Source of the DNA: Bacillus sp. CH30_1T
Lineage (GTDB): Bacteria > Bacillota > Bacilli > Bacillales > Bacillaceae_B
NCBI RefSeq assembly: GCF_008364765.1
Contig: NZ_VTUY01000001.1
Span: 620,482 to 684,481 of the forward strand
Reading direction: 5' to 3'
Length of the DNA stretch: 64,000 nucleotides
A program made the translations under genes and the position numbers. Below the pieces are notes generated by a model that had not been told where the DNA came from, did not search any database, and was given only the letters and a program-made list of their open reading frames with translations. This document shows, in pieces, positions 1-8,868 of the stretch. Numbering within the stretch: position 1 is the first letter of the stretch; each line of letters starts with the position of its first letter.

Positions 1-1424
1 TGCCTTTGGCCGTTTTGAACATCAATAATGGCACTTCCATTTTTCTTAAGAAACTCAGACGGGAGCTTATATTCTACGAATGCTTCTCTTTGCATCAGCT
101 CTTCAAAATCAGCGATGCTCTCTACTTTGTGAACTCCATGATCGTGAATTTCCTTCACTTCTACCTGCTGATCATGGTAGCTATAAATGATGGTGGAGTC
201 TTCAGCCTCGCCGACGCTCTCACCTAAAACAGATTGAACGAAGGAAGACTTTCCGCTTGAGCCACTCCCTGCGATTAATAAGTGGTGTTCACTCAAATCC
301 ATTAACTGCTCTGCAATCCATTTTGTTTTATAACCTACAGAAGCATCATTTCGTTGTGACCAATCAATAATTTTATTTAAGAACAGTATAATGTCTTCAA
401 AGCGGGCTTGATAGGAGTCTCCTTCCAGCAGAATCATTTCCGCCTCATCCGTCACCATCTGTTCTATGCTGTAAGAAAAGACATCATTCCAGGCTAATAC
501 GGCAGCTGCCGGGAAAAGTGGTTGATGATCCCTGCTCACTTTCAGCCAGTTGCTCAGCATGCTTGGCATAAAGCCTTCCAGGTCTTTCACTAAGTAGTTG
601 CCTTCTAGGAACCCTACGTATGCTTCTTGGAATTGGGATAGGATGTCCTCCCATGATTCGTTCGGGAGTATTTCTACATATTCAAAGATTGTATTGACCG
701 TCAGCATCCATTCAATATGGGCGACCGGATTGCTTCTGTAACTTGTCCATAGAGAAGACACGAGGTCCTTAAATTGTTGACGGTCCTTTTCATAAACCGC
801 AATCAATAAATCGTAGAAATAGGTAGGCGCAAAGGATGTTGTGAAACCTTGATCCCCATACTCCCTCAGAATCATGAACCAAGCAGGATCCTGGGTACGG
901 ATCGATTCCTGAACCGCGAGTTCCACGGCATTATTCCAGTCCTCTTGTTCTTCATAAAAAGCCCGGGCGAGTTCAGTTACGTTGGGATAATCAGGATCGA
1001 TCGTCATGGCTTTGTCGATGGTACGATAAGCTGACTGGATCTTATTTCGTTCGGTATAAAGAGAGAATAGCTGCAGGGCTACTTCCAGCGTTAAAATCGT
1101 GCTTTCCGTTTGGATAGCTGTATAGACATCCTCCGCTGACGATAACAACCCAAGCTCATAGTAAGAATCTGCGATATTCTTCTTTGCCCAAGGTTCTAAT
1201 TCGTTCTGGATGCTTTCCCATTTGAAAATAGCCGCTTCATAGTCCTTGCTATGAAAATAGACCTCACCCTGAGCATAGCGAATGAACGTTAAATCATACG
1301 GCTCATTTTGCTGCTCTTCTACAAAAGCTTGACCAAGCACTTCAATTGGATGACGGTTCGTGTCATAGTCTACTAAAAAAGTTCCATAGAATGACTTTTC
1401 CATTAGTAATTTTTCTTCTGTCAT
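1..1424 (-). CDS. TPR-repeat P-loop GTPase (dynamin-like), N-terminal part
   Basis: A minus-strand gene that runs off the left edge; 474 codons are visible. It starts at ATG 1424 behind a good GGAGG site. The first ~300 residues are helical with TPR-like repeats (motifs such as FHSKDYEAAIFKW and FYEEQEDWNNAV). A Walker A/G1 motif, GSGSSGKS, lies near residue 386, followed by a possible G2 threonine in EDSTIIY, as in dynamin-like GTPases. I infer a cytosolic GTPase with a protein-interaction front end; its target is unknown. The remaining G motifs lie outside the window, so GTP rather than ATP specificity is inferred. Confidence 0.7.
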   Translation of the reverse strand, partial: MTEEKLLMEKSFYGTFLVDYDTNRHPIEVLGQAFVEEQQNEPYDLTFIRYAQGEVYFHSKDYEAAIFKWESIQNELEPWAKKNIADSYYELGLLSSAEDVYTAIQTESTILTLEVALQLFSLYTERNKIQSAYRTIDKAMTIDPDYPNVTELARAFYEEQEDWNNAVELAVQESIRTQDPAWFMILREYGDQGFTTSFAPTYFYDLLIAVYEKDRQQFKDLVSSLWTSYRSNPVAHIEWMLTVNTIFEYVEILPNESWEDILSQFQEAYVGFLEGNYLVKDLEGFMPSMLSNWLKVSRDHQPLFPAAAVLAWNDVFSYSIEQMVTDEAEMILLEGDSYQARFEDIILFLNKIIDWSQRNDASVGYKTKWIAEQLMDLSEHHLLIAGSGSSGKSSFVQSVLGESVGEAEDSTIIYSYHDQQVEVKEIHDHGVHKVESIADFEELMQREAFVEYKLPSEFLKKNGSAIIDVQNGQR

Positions 1425-1671
1425 AATGTCCTCCGTTATATGTGGATCCCCCTGTTCAAGGAACCTCACAGACTAGTCTATTTCTATCATTCTAACAGAA
1501 TTTCGTTGGGATAAAATTTCATTTCCTTTTCAATTTCCGATTGATACTTTCTGCCGTGATTCATAGGAATCACTTCCATTACAGAAGAAAGGACTATCCG
1601 TTACTAAAGGCGGCATGTGCCTTTAAAAACAGATAGTCCTTTTTACTTACCACCATTGTTCAGCCATCAAA

Positions 1672-2865
1672 CTAGGCGGATGTCTGGTGAACAAACTTTT
1701 TTTGTTTGCGCCCTTCCAGTATCGCTACAACTAAAGCAATGAGCAGGAATAAGCTTGAGATTTGGAATAAAACACCCGTATCAACATATTGTGCAAGCAC
1801 TCCGAATACTAAGCCGCTTAAGCCGATTCCAAGATCAATGGAAGAGAAAAACATCCCATTGGCTACTCCCCTTCTATTGTCAGGAGTTAATGACAAAGTC
1901 CAGGATTGGAGTGTTGGAATAAGAGATCCAAATCCAACTCCAAACAAAATACCTGATACGATGATGAGGATATCAGAATGAGCATAGGATAATACCCACA
2001 TACCTATAAACGTAACCACGATACAAAAGAGAACAAGACCCTTAGGTCCGCGTTCATCAAACCATTTCCCGGCAATCGGTCTTGATAGGGATGCCATAAT
2101 CGCATTACATAAATAGAATAAGAAGATATGCTGGATTCCACGTTCTTCTCCAAAGATGACGATAAAGGTAACGATCGACCCATAACCAAAGGTCACCATA
2201 ATCGTAATAAACGCTGGAAACCAGCTTGATTTTTCAACTAATGAACCCAGATAGGAAAACTTCAAGTCTTCCTTTTTCGTTTCTTTGACGACTTGAGGTG
2301 TACGGTAATGAACGATTCCTAACAAGATAACCGCGATAACACCCAGAGCACTGGAAGTAATGATCAGATTTGTGAACGTCGTTACCTGGAATAAATAAAT
2401 CCCGAGACTCGGAGCTATAATCATTCCAATCGTAATCGACAATCCGTAATACCCCATCCCTTCACCTAAACGTGATTTCGGTACCACATCCACGGCTGCC
2501 GTCCCATTTACCGTTGTGGACCAACCCCACGCCAAACCGTGTACAAACCTGAATAAAAGAAAGATGAAGACCACACTGGACAATGGATAAATCACCGTAA
2601 TCAATAATAACGAGACCCCCCCTATTAGAACGAGAGGTTTCCTATCCCTATACTCCAACATAAACCCAATGAACGGCCTACTTAACACTGCACCTATCGA
2701 AAATAATGTTGTCACTAATCCAATTTCCAAACCTGAAGCCCCGATCGACTTTATATAAGGCGGAAGCGTCGGTATCAGCATTTGAAACGACATAAACACA
2801 AATAAGTTTCCTACCATCAGCATAATAAAAGACCTCGTCCATAAAGGATCCTTTACCTTATCCAT
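1672..2865 (-). CDS. MFS transporter, 12 transmembrane segments
   Basis: A 397-residue hydrophobic protein with the repeated helix pattern of the major facilitator superfamily. The loop between helices 2 and 3 carries a degenerate MFS motif (GFMLEYRDRKP), and its repeat in the second half reads GKWFDERGPKG. The likely role is proton-coupled efflux of a small molecule; the substrate cannot be read. An ATG seven codons upstream (2886) exists, but AGGAGG lies just before ATG 2865, so I chose 2865. The gene stands alone. It resembles the uncharacterised drug-efflux-type MFS proteins of Bacillus. Confidence 0.85.
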   Translation of the reverse strand: MDKVKDPLWTRSFIMLMVGNLFVFMSFQMLIPTLPPYIKSIGASGLEIGLVTTLFSIGAVLSRPFIGFMLEYRDRKPLVLIGGVSLLLITVIYPLSSVVFIFLLFRFVHGLAWGWSTTVNGTAAVDVVPKSRLGEGMGYYGLSITIGMIIAPSLGIYLFQVTTFTNLIITSSALGVIAVILLGIVHYRTPQVVKETKKEDLKFSYLGSLVEKSSWFPAFITIMVTFGYGSIVTFIVIFGEERGIQHIFLFYLCNAIMASLSRPIAGKWFDERGPKGLVLFCIVVTFIGMWVLSYAHSDILIIVSGILFGVGFGSLIPTLQSWTLSLTPDNRRGVANGMFFSSIDLGIGLSGLVFGVLAQYVDTGVLFQISSLFLLIALVVAILEGRKQKKFVHQTSA

Positions 2866-3075
2866 AAGAAAACCTCCTATCTTCATCTATCACTATTCCT
2901 CACAATACATTCAGGAGGATAATATTTCGGATTACTAAATAATAGCACATAAAACACAAATGCGATACGATTTACAACCCGTGAAAACATGCTAGTTTTT
3001 TACAAATATTGCACAATGAAATTCGAGAAATTTTTATGATTGAATTCAATATCTAGAGGGAAAGTAATACTAACT

Positions 3076-3151
3076 GTTTTTTTGACTCGCCTTTCTGCGC
3101 CCGCTGAAAGGCGAGTGAAACGAACGTTTCACTCGAATGAGCCAAAAAAAC
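3076..3151. repeat. Nested palindromic intergenic element
   Basis: Three sets of inverted arms nest here. Outer arms 3076-3088 and 3139-3151 match at 12 of 13 positions. Hairpin one pairs actcgcctttc (3085-3095) with gaaaggcgagt (3106-3116), 11 bp perfect. Hairpin two pairs gagtgaaacg (3113-3122) with cgtttcactc (3125-3134), 10 bp perfect. Hairpins one and two share bases, so they are mutually exclusive. It looks like a small palindromic extragenic element; no gene lies inside it. Confidence 0.7.
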
Positions 3152-3216
3152 AAATACCAAATGACAAGACGGCAAACCATAATTTTTGGTGGAACCATTA
3201 AATTCCCAACCTCTTA

Positions 3217-3244
3217 TTGAAAAGACAAAGAATTATACTATAAT
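3217..3244 (+). promoter_or_regulatory. Probable sigma-A promoter of pxpBC-ycsG
   Basis: TTGAAA at 3217-3222 and TATAAT at 3239-3244 are separated by 16 bp. The predicted transcript would have a leader of about 95 nt before the TTG start at 3348. An overlapping TATACT (3234-3239) is an alternative -10. Confidence 0.5.
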
Positions 3245-3347
3245 AACAACATGGCTTAAATTTCTGAATAATCATATTTGTACGTCTACTCATACATAAT
3301 TATTTTCTATTTTTTATAATCATACAATTACGAATGGGGGTAGTTCT

Positions 3348-4067
3348 TTGAATTATACGTTACGACCATTGGGCGATCATGCCGTCGTTATACAATTAGG
3401 AACCTCAATACAGCAAGAAACACACGAGATAGTTAAAGCCGTCACCACATTCTTCGAAACCCGGACAATCGACTGGCTTGTTGAATTCATCCCGGCTTTT
3501 ACAACCGTTACACTTTATTACGATCCAATCAGAATCATTGAATCTAACAAGCCTTTTCAAAATACATCACCCTACAAGATTGTCTGTTCAGAAATTGAAC
3601 AAATGCTTTCCCAACTTACAATCGGAGAACAATCAGATTCCCGAATCGTCGACATTCCCGTCTGCTACGGTGGAGAATTTGGACCAGACATTGAAGAAGT
3701 AGCGGACCACAATCACATGTCTACTGAAGAAGTCATCGCGAAACATTCCAATGGTGACTACCTCGTATACATGATTGGATTCGCCCCTGGGTTCCCTTAT
3801 ATCGGAGGCATGTCCCCGGATATTGCGACACCGAGAAGAGAATCACCCCGCCTCAAGATCCCGGCAGGCTCAGTTGGAATTGCTGGGGAACAAACAGGCG
3901 TTTACCCAATTGAAACACCTGGAGGGTGGCAGCTGATTGGCCGTACCCCCTTAAAATTATTCAAACCAAATAACGACGACTCACCAAGCTTACTAAAAGC
4001 AGGAGATCGAATTCGTTTCACTCCCATTTCATTTGAAGAATATAAAGCATTGGAGGAGGAACAATGA
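3348..4067 (+). CDS. pxpB: 5-oxoprolinase subunit PxpB (KipI)
   Basis: A 239-residue KipI/PxpB family protein with the typical segment GFAPGFPYIGG and the C-terminal TPGGWQLIGRTP. With PxpA and PxpC it forms the ATP-dependent 5-oxoprolinase that opens cytosolic 5-oxoproline to glutamate. In B. subtilis the orthologue KipI also inhibits sporulation kinase KinA. Translation starts at TTG 3348, eight bases after a GGGGG site. The stop overlaps the pxpC start by 4 bp (ATGA), so the two are translationally coupled. PxpA is not in this window. Confidence 0.92.
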   Translation: MNYTLRPLGDHAVVIQLGTSIQQETHEIVKAVTTFFETRTIDWLVEFIPAFTTVTLYYDPIRIIESNKPFQNTSPYKIVCSEIEQMLSQLTIGEQSDSRIVDIPVCYGGEFGPDIEEVADHNHMSTEEVIAKHSNGDYLVYMIGFAPGFPYIGGMSPDIATPRRESPRLKIPAGSVGIAGEQTGVYPIETPGGWQLIGRTPLKLFKPNNDDSPSLLKAGDRIRFTPISFEEYKALEEEQ

Positions 4068-5065
4068 TTAATGTAATGAAACCTGGCCTCCTTTCAACGA
4101 TTCAAGACCTGGGAAGGTATGGCTATCAAAAATATGGTGTCATCGTGAGTGGGAGTATGGATCCTCTCGCTCATAAAATCTCTAACCTGCTGGTAGGGAA
4201 TGATGAAAACGAGGCAACTCTTGAAATGACACTTATGGGTCCAATGCTCGAGTTCCAGGAAACCACCCTAATTTCGATTTGTGGAGGAGACTTATCTCCA
4301 ACCATAGACGGGAAGCCGGTTCCTTTAAGAAGATCACTATTGATCAAAGCTGGAAGCGTTCTTAAATTCGGGGCATGCAAGAGCGGCTGCCGCAGTTACC
4401 TGGCGATTGCAGGTGGATTTAATGTAGCAACGGTCATGAACAGCAAATCAACTTACGTAAGAGCAGGAATTGGAGGATTGAATGGTCGCTCCATAAAAGA
4501 AGGTGACAACCTGAAAGCTGGAACGCTTTCGAAGGAATCTGAAAATATGATTGACTATTTACTCCCCTATTTAGAGGACAATGATTTCACGGAAATTGAT
4601 TGGTCGATTTCTTCTGAATTTATCTCCGCGTATCACCAGAATAAAACCATTCGAGTTATGACCGGGAACGAGTACGATCTATTTTCAGCAGAAAGCCGGG
4701 AGCACTTTTTCAATAAATCCTTTAAAGTGTCTGCTCAATCAGATCGCATGGGCTACCGGCTGGAAGGTCCGTCCCTCCATCTAGAAGTAGAATTTGAGAT
4801 GATTTCAGAAGCGGTTGCCTTTGGAACGATTCAGGTTCCCTCGAATGGGAACCCTATTATTCTGTTAGCTGATCGGCAAACAACCGGAGGCTATCCTAGA
4901 ATCGGTCAGATTGCGTCAGTGGATCTTCCTCTGATTGCACAGGCAAAGCCTGGAGAGGAATTGACCTTTACGTTGGTTTCTCATGAAAAAGCCCAGGAAC
5001 TCTACATAGATCGCGAACGACAATTAAGGCATTTAAAGCAAGGGATCGCCTTGAAATTCAACTAA
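4064..5065 (+). CDS. pxpC: 5-oxoprolinase subunit PxpC (KipA)
   Basis: A 333-residue PxpC/KipA protein related to the biotin-dependent carboxyltransferase-like fold of urea amidolyase. Typical features are the N-terminal PGLLSTIQDLGRYGYQ and the C-terminal NGNPIILLADRQTTGGYP. It works with PxpB in 5-oxoproline hydrolysis. Its start overlaps the pxpB stop by four bases, and the transporter gene follows after a short gap, giving a three-gene operon. Start ATG 4064 sits behind the GGAGGAGG site inside the end of pxpB. Confidence 0.92.
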   Translation: MINVMKPGLLSTIQDLGRYGYQKYGVIVSGSMDPLAHKISNLLVGNDENEATLEMTLMGPMLEFQETTLISICGGDLSPTIDGKPVPLRRSLLIKAGSVLKFGACKSGCRSYLAIAGGFNVATVMNSKSTYVRAGIGGLNGRSIKEGDNLKAGTLSKESENMIDYLLPYLEDNDFTEIDWSISSEFISAYHQNKTIRVMTGNEYDLFSAESREHFFNKSFKVSAQSDRMGYRLEGPSLHLEVEFEMISEAVAFGTIQVPSNGNPIILLADRQTTGGYPRIGQIASVDLPLIAQAKPGEELTFTLVSHEKAQELYIDRERQLRHLKQGIALKFN

Positions 5066-5101
5066 GTAGCAATTTACATGACAGCAAAAGGAGCGAACTT
5101 C

Positions 5102-6292
5102 TTGAAGAAAAAATCAAATTTCAGTGTATTGTTGGGAGCTGCGTTCTTAATGGCCACATCCGCCATCGGACCAGGCTTCCTGACTCAAACAACCGTATTT
5201 ACTCAAACCCTGGCGGCAAGCTTTGGTTTCGTCATCCTTGTTTCAATTCTCATTGATATTGGTGCCCAGCTTAATATATGGCGCATCATTGCCATTTCTG
5301 AAAAAAGGGCTCAGGATATTGCCAACGATGTCTTGCCAGGTTTAGGCTACTTCCTTGCCATCCTAATAGTGCTGGGCGGATTGGCCTTTAACATTGGAAA
5401 TATTGCCGGAGCTGGATTAGGTACGAATGTCCTGTTTGGTATTTCGCCTGAAATGGGCGCATTATTCAGTGGAATAGTCGCAGTAGGAATCTTCCTGGTA
5501 AAAGAAGCCGGTAGATTAATGGACAAGTTCGCACAGATCCTCGGGTTACTCATGATTATTCTTACAGTGTACGTGATGTTTACAGCAAATCCTCCTGTAG
5601 GAGAAGCTGTTACGAAAACATTTGCACCAGACACCATTGATTTTCTAGCCATCATTACGCTCGTAGGCGGAACCGTTGGTGGCTATATCACATTCGCCGG
5701 TGGTCACCGGTTATTAGAAGCCGGTATAACAGGGAGACAAGCACTTCCTGAAATTACTAAAAGCTCAGTATCCGCAATCGGTATCGCTTCCATCATGCGT
5801 ATCTTCCTTTTCCTTGCTGCTTTAGGAATTGTGTCACAAGGTCTTCAATTGGATCCTTCCAACCCACCAGCCTCTGTATTCCAACTGGCTGCCGGTGATA
5901 TAGGGTACAAGATGTTCGGGATCGTCATGTGGTCCGCTGCTGTTTCATCCGTTGTAGGGGCTGCCTATACATCGGTATCCTTTATTCGAACGTTCAGCCC
6001 ACTATTAGAGAAATATCATAAGTGGCTAATTGTGGGATTCATTACCGTTTCAACACTAGTATTCGTCATTGTAGGTAAGCCTGTTGCGATTTTAGTCCTC
6101 GTTGGTGCACTTAATGGATTGATTTTGCCAATAGCACTAGGAGTTATGCTTATCGCTGCTCATAAAACCAAAATCGTCGGTGATTACAAGCACCCGATTT
6201 GGATGACCATTTTCGGTGCGTTGATTGTCATGGCCATGTCTTACATGGGTGTATACTCATTAATCAAAGGCATTCCTCAATTGTTTAGTTAA
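5102..6292 (+). CDS. ycsG: NRAMP-like transporter YcsG
   Basis: A 396-residue integral membrane protein with about 11 segments and NRAMP-family features (TSAIGPGFLTQTT near the start). In B. subtilis ycsG sits in the ycsF-ycsG-ycsI-kipI-kipA cluster, so co-location with pxpBC supports the name. The transported ligand is unverified: the family moves divalent metals, but this subgroup travels with 5-oxoproline genes. I chose TTG 5102, which follows AAAGGAGCG at good spacing, over ATG 5078, which lacks a Shine-Dalgarno site. A terminator follows at 6305. Confidence 0.8.
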   Translation: MKKKSNFSVLLGAAFLMATSAIGPGFLTQTTVFTQTLAASFGFVILVSILIDIGAQLNIWRIIAISEKRAQDIANDVLPGLGYFLAILIVLGGLAFNIGNIAGAGLGTNVLFGISPEMGALFSGIVAVGIFLVKEAGRLMDKFAQILGLLMIILTVYVMFTANPPVGEAVTKTFAPDTIDFLAIITLVGGTVGGYITFAGGHRLLEAGITGRQALPEITKSSVSAIGIASIMRIFLFLAALGIVSQGLQLDPSNPPASVFQLAAGDIGYKMFGIVMWSAAVSSVVGAAYTSVSFIRTFSPLLEKYHKWLIVGFITVSTLVFVIVGKPVAILVLVGALNGLILPIALGVMLIAAHKTKIVGDYKHPIWMTIFGALIVMAMSYMGVYSLIKGIPQLFS

Positions 6293-6304
6293 GTGTAAAA
6301 GAAG

Positions 6305-6336
6305 GGCCTCGATCCGTTTTGAGTCGAGGTCTTTTT
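6305..6336 (+). terminator. Intrinsic terminator of pxpBC-ycsG
   Basis: The stem pairs cctcga (6307-6312) with tcgagg (6324-6329) and is followed by a T run to 6336, just downstream of the ycsG stop. Confidence 0.75.
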
Positions 6337-6392
6337 GTAACCCTTATTGTGGATACACCACTTAGTCACTCCACATCAATAGAAAACTAAAT

Positions 6393-6420
6393 AAAAAAAG
6401 AGACCACTAAAGGCCTCTCT
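6393..6420 (-). terminator. Intrinsic terminator after ywbE
   Basis: Read on the minus strand, AGAGGCC pairs with GGTCTCT (one G-T) and is followed by a seven-base U run. It ends the rlmD-HTH-ywbE gene group. Confidence 0.75.
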
Positions 6421-6427
6421 CCTTACA

Positions 6428-6622
6428 TTATTGAATAATATTCTTCACTCGCCCGACTTGTCCATCTTCTAACCGGACTTTAATGCCGTGGGGATGATTC
6501 GGTGAATTGGTTAAAATATCTTTTACAATCCCTCGTGTAAGCTTGTTTGTTCTTTGGTCTTTTTTCAAGACGATGTCCACTTCAAGACCCTGCTTGATGT
6601 TGGATCGTTGTTGTCCGTTCAT
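6428..6622 (-). CDS. ywbE: YwbE family protein
   Basis: A 64-residue protein of the YwbE family (DUF2196). It closely follows the B. subtilis pattern: MNGQ start, GLEVDIVLK, TRGIVKDILTNSP, HPHGIKVRL. The small beta-rich domain has no established biochemical role. ATG 6622 is preferred over 6640 because the family starts with MNGQ and a CGGGGA site precedes it. It is last in a minus-strand group behind the small HTH gene. Confidence 0.85.
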   Translation of the reverse strand: MNGQQRSNIKQGLEVDIVLKKDQRTNKLTRGIVKDILTNSPNHPHGIKVRLEDGQVGRVKNIIQ

Positions 6623-6658
6623 TGTATTTCCCCGTTTCATTAGGTGATTTCCGAAAGG

Positions 6659-6889
6659 CTAGTCTTCATCCTTCACATCGATATCTTCCGGAATCGGTTC
6701 ACTTAAGTATTCAGCAAGCTGACGCTTCATTTTTTCCATTTGCTCCAGATGCTGATTGAATTGGTCCCGGTATATTAAATATTGATCTCCGTCGTGGACC
6801 GCCCGTACTTTATTTTGCTGAATGAGGTTCTTAATATACGATTCCGGCAGAGACAGATATTCGGCTGTTTCTTTAATTGTGAGATACAT
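6659..6889 (-). CDS. Excisionase-type helix-turn-helix DNA-binding protein
   Basis: A 76-residue protein whose first ~50 residues (MYLTIKETAEYLSLPESYIKNLI...) match the MerR/excisionase-type HTH of stand-alone DNA-binding proteins. The tail is acidic and may be coiled (QMEKMKRQLAEYL). It lies 16 bp behind rlmD, so it is probably co-transcribed. No integrase or phage gene is nearby, so I infer a host regulator rather than a prophage excisionase. RBS GAGGA precedes ATG 6889. Confidence 0.75.
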   Translation of the reverse strand: MYLTIKETAEYLSLPESYIKNLIQQNKVRAVHDGDQYLIYRDQFNQHLEQMEKMKRQLAEYLSEPIPEDIDVKDED

Positions 6890-6905
6890 CGGCTTTCTTC
6901 CTCGC

Positions 6906-8282
6906 TTATTCTATTAACTCAATCTTCGCAACGGCCTCACAGTGCATCGTTTGCGGAAACATATCAACAGGCTGTACCTCTGTTGTCTTATACCCGCCAT
7001 CCTCTAAAATCCTAAGATCACGGGCAAGTGTCGCAGGATTACAGGATACATAGACCACGCGCTTTGGCTTCATGGCCAGTATGGTATTCAGAAGCGCTTC
7101 ATCGCAGCCCTTTCGTGGAGGATCCACTACCAGGACGTCGGCTCTGATTCCATCTTTATACCATGTGGGAATGACGACTTCTGCAGGTCCTGCTTGAAAT
7201 TCTACATTGGTCATGTCATTCAACTCTGCATTCTTCTTCGCATCTTCAATCGCCTGTGGGACGATTTCAACTCCATACACCTTCTTAGCCTTTTGGGCAA
7301 GGAATAAGGATATCGTTCCAATCCCGCAATACGCATCAATGACCGTTTCTTCTCCTTGTAAATCGGCATACTCCAAAGCTTTTTCATAAAGCACCTTCGT
7401 TTGTTCAGGGTTTACCTGGTAGAAGGATCTTGCCGAGATCGCAAACTTCACGTTCCCGATATAGTCATGAATCACTTCTTCCCCCCACAGAACGCGTGTG
7501 GAATCTCCCATGATCACATTTGTTTTTTTAGGATTCACGTTATGAACAATCGATTTTAATCCTTCAATATTATCGACAAGCGCTTCTATGATTGCATTCT
7601 TATGAGCAAGCTCCGACGTACGAGTGACCAATACGACCATCACTTCTCCCGTCGTATACGCCGTCCGGGTCATAATATGACGGAGGGTCCCCTTATGATT
7701 CTTCTCATCATAGGGACGGACCTCCAGTTTCTCGCATATATCCTTCACATGCTGAATCACTTCATCATTTTTTTCGTACTGAATGATACATTTGTCCATA
7801 TCGATGATTTCATGGCTTCGTTTTTGATAGAAGCCGGCTACAAAGCGTCCGTTCTTTTCCCCTACAGGTACTTGGGCTTTGTTGCGGTAGCGCCATGGTT
7901 CTTCCATTCCCAAAACCGGGTGAACACTTACGTCATGAAGCTTTCCGATGCGCTGCAAACAATCGCGGACATTTTTTTCTTTTGCCTGCAGCTGTCCTTC
8001 ATAGGTCATGTGCTGAATTTGGCAGCCACCGCATTCTTTGTAGATCGGACATGGAGGATCCTGGCGAAATGGACTTTCTTTGGTTCGCTCTGTCAGTCGA
8101 CCAAATCCATAGCCTTTCCCCGGTTTTACGACCTTAACTTTCCCTTCCTCACCTGGTAGGGCATTTGGGACGAATAACGGATAACCATCAATCTTCATCA
8201 CGCCATTCCCATCATGGGTTAAGTCTTCAAATACTGCTTCATCTATATAATCATTTTTTTGAACTGGTGCTTTTTTACTCAC
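6906..8282 (-). CDS. rlmD: 23S rRNA (uracil-C5)-methyltransferase RlmD/RlmCD
   Basis: A 458-residue RumA/TrmA family enzyme that transfers methyl from SAM to C5 of uridine in 23S rRNA. An N-terminal TRAM domain (about 10-65) precedes the Fe-S cysteines Cys78, Cys84 and Cys87 (CGGCQIQH), with a likely fourth near residue 166. The methyltransferase domain carries [10 protein letters not shown] and the catalytic cysteine in [12 protein letters not shown]. The B. subtilis counterpart YefA modifies both U747 and U1939. A GTG start at 8282 follows AAGGA. dagK is nearby, as in B. subtilis, but repeats and accessory genes separate them here. Confidence 0.9.
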   Translation of the reverse strand: MSKKAPVQKNDYIDEAVFEDLTHDGNGVMKIDGYPLFVPNALPGEEGKVKVVKPGKGYGFGRLTERTKESPFRQDPPCPIYKECGGCQIQHMTYEGQLQAKEKNVRDCLQRIGKLHDVSVHPVLGMEEPWRYRNKAQVPVGEKNGRFVAGFYQKRSHEIIDMDKCIIQYEKNDEVIQHVKDICEKLEVRPYDEKNHKGTLRHIMTRTAYTTGEVMVVLVTRTSELAHKNAIIEALVDNIEGLKSIVHNVNPKKTNVIMGDSTRVLWGEEVIHDYIGNVKFAISARSFYQVNPEQTKVLYEKALEYADLQGEETVIDAYCGIGTISLFLAQKAKKVYGVEIVPQAIEDAKKNAELNDMTNVEFQAGPAEVVIPTWYKDGIRADVLVVDPPRKGCDEALLNTILAMKPKRVVYVSCNPATLARDLRILEDGGYKTTEVQPVDMFPQTMHCEAVAKIELIE

Positions 8283-8454
8283 GTATATCTTCCTTTACGA
8301 ATTCCTTTTTAAGACTCTACTGATTGTACCATAAATGGAGGGAGAGAATGAAATGACTGGAGGTCCGTCCCTCTCTATATAAAAGGCTCTTTTCGCAAAG
8401 ATTGTTGTTTTCTACCATAGAATCTGCCAGGGCTCTATCAACCAGCCTATGCTG

Positions 8455-8574
8455 GATGGTGAGGGGAACTGCTCCGCTTGCAGCTAGCGTTCGGCCGAGC
8501 CTCCTCAGCTTAGCCGGACGGGGTCTCGGCACGCCCGTATTTCCGCAGGAGTCTGCGCAGTTCCCCTCACCATC
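8455..8574 (-). repeat. GC-rich palindromic unit with 18 bp terminal inverted repeats
   Basis: Terminal arms gatggtgaggggaactgc (8455-8472) and its exact complement (8557-8574) enclose 84 bp. Read on the minus strand the core contains gactcctgcgg, gagaccccg and gaggaggctc in the same order as the unit at 8743-8868, so the two are diverged relatives in opposite orientation. Confidence 0.75.
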
Positions 8575-8742
8575 TTTAACAGAATTTTCTTGACAGAGCT
8601 TCAAGGTGCGCAAGAAAACAAAGTAACTAAAAAAATAATTCTTTTTTCTGAAAAGGAAAATCAATCTCTACTTACCTTAAATGAGATTGTTTGCTAAAAA
8701 TCTTGTTTTAATTGTTTTCCATTAAGGATTCATCCTCAGAAA

Positions 8743-8868
8743 GTTGATTGGAGCGGAAGGATGCTCGACTCCTGCGGGAATAGCTGGACAGGTGAGACCC
8801 CGGAGGCTTAGCCGAGGAGGCTCACCGCCAGCCCCGCGGAAAGCGAGCATCCTGGAGCGGAAATCAAC
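8743..8868 (+). repeat. GC-rich palindromic unit of the common Bacillaceae type
   Basis: Nested arms are gttgatt/aatcaac (8743-8749, 8862-8868), ggatgctcg/cgagcatcc (8759-8767, 8844-8852) and ggtgag/ctcacc (8791-8796, 8821-8826). The wording ggagcgg, gactcctgcggg and gaggaggctc is one I recognise from intergenic repeats of many Bacillaceae; that is from memory, not a search. Confidence 0.75.

Larger units (their letters stand above)
2866..3347. other. Intergenic region with structured repeat and pxp promoter
   Basis: This 482 bp gap between divergent genes holds no convincing gene. Its middle (3076-3151) is a palindromic element, listed separately. The right part carries a TTGAAA/TATAAT promoter for the plus-strand pxpBC genes. 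The left part is AT-rich and probably carries the MFS gene promoter, which I could not place with confidence. Confidence 0.6.

Noticed and set aside
6659..6889. Prophage excisionase
   Set aside because: Only the HTH class matches; there is no integrase, attachment site or phage gene nearby.
8317..8664. Minus-strand frame of 115 codons through the repeat region
   Set aside because: It consists of palindromic GC-rich repeat DNA, has no ribosome site and no protein-like composition.
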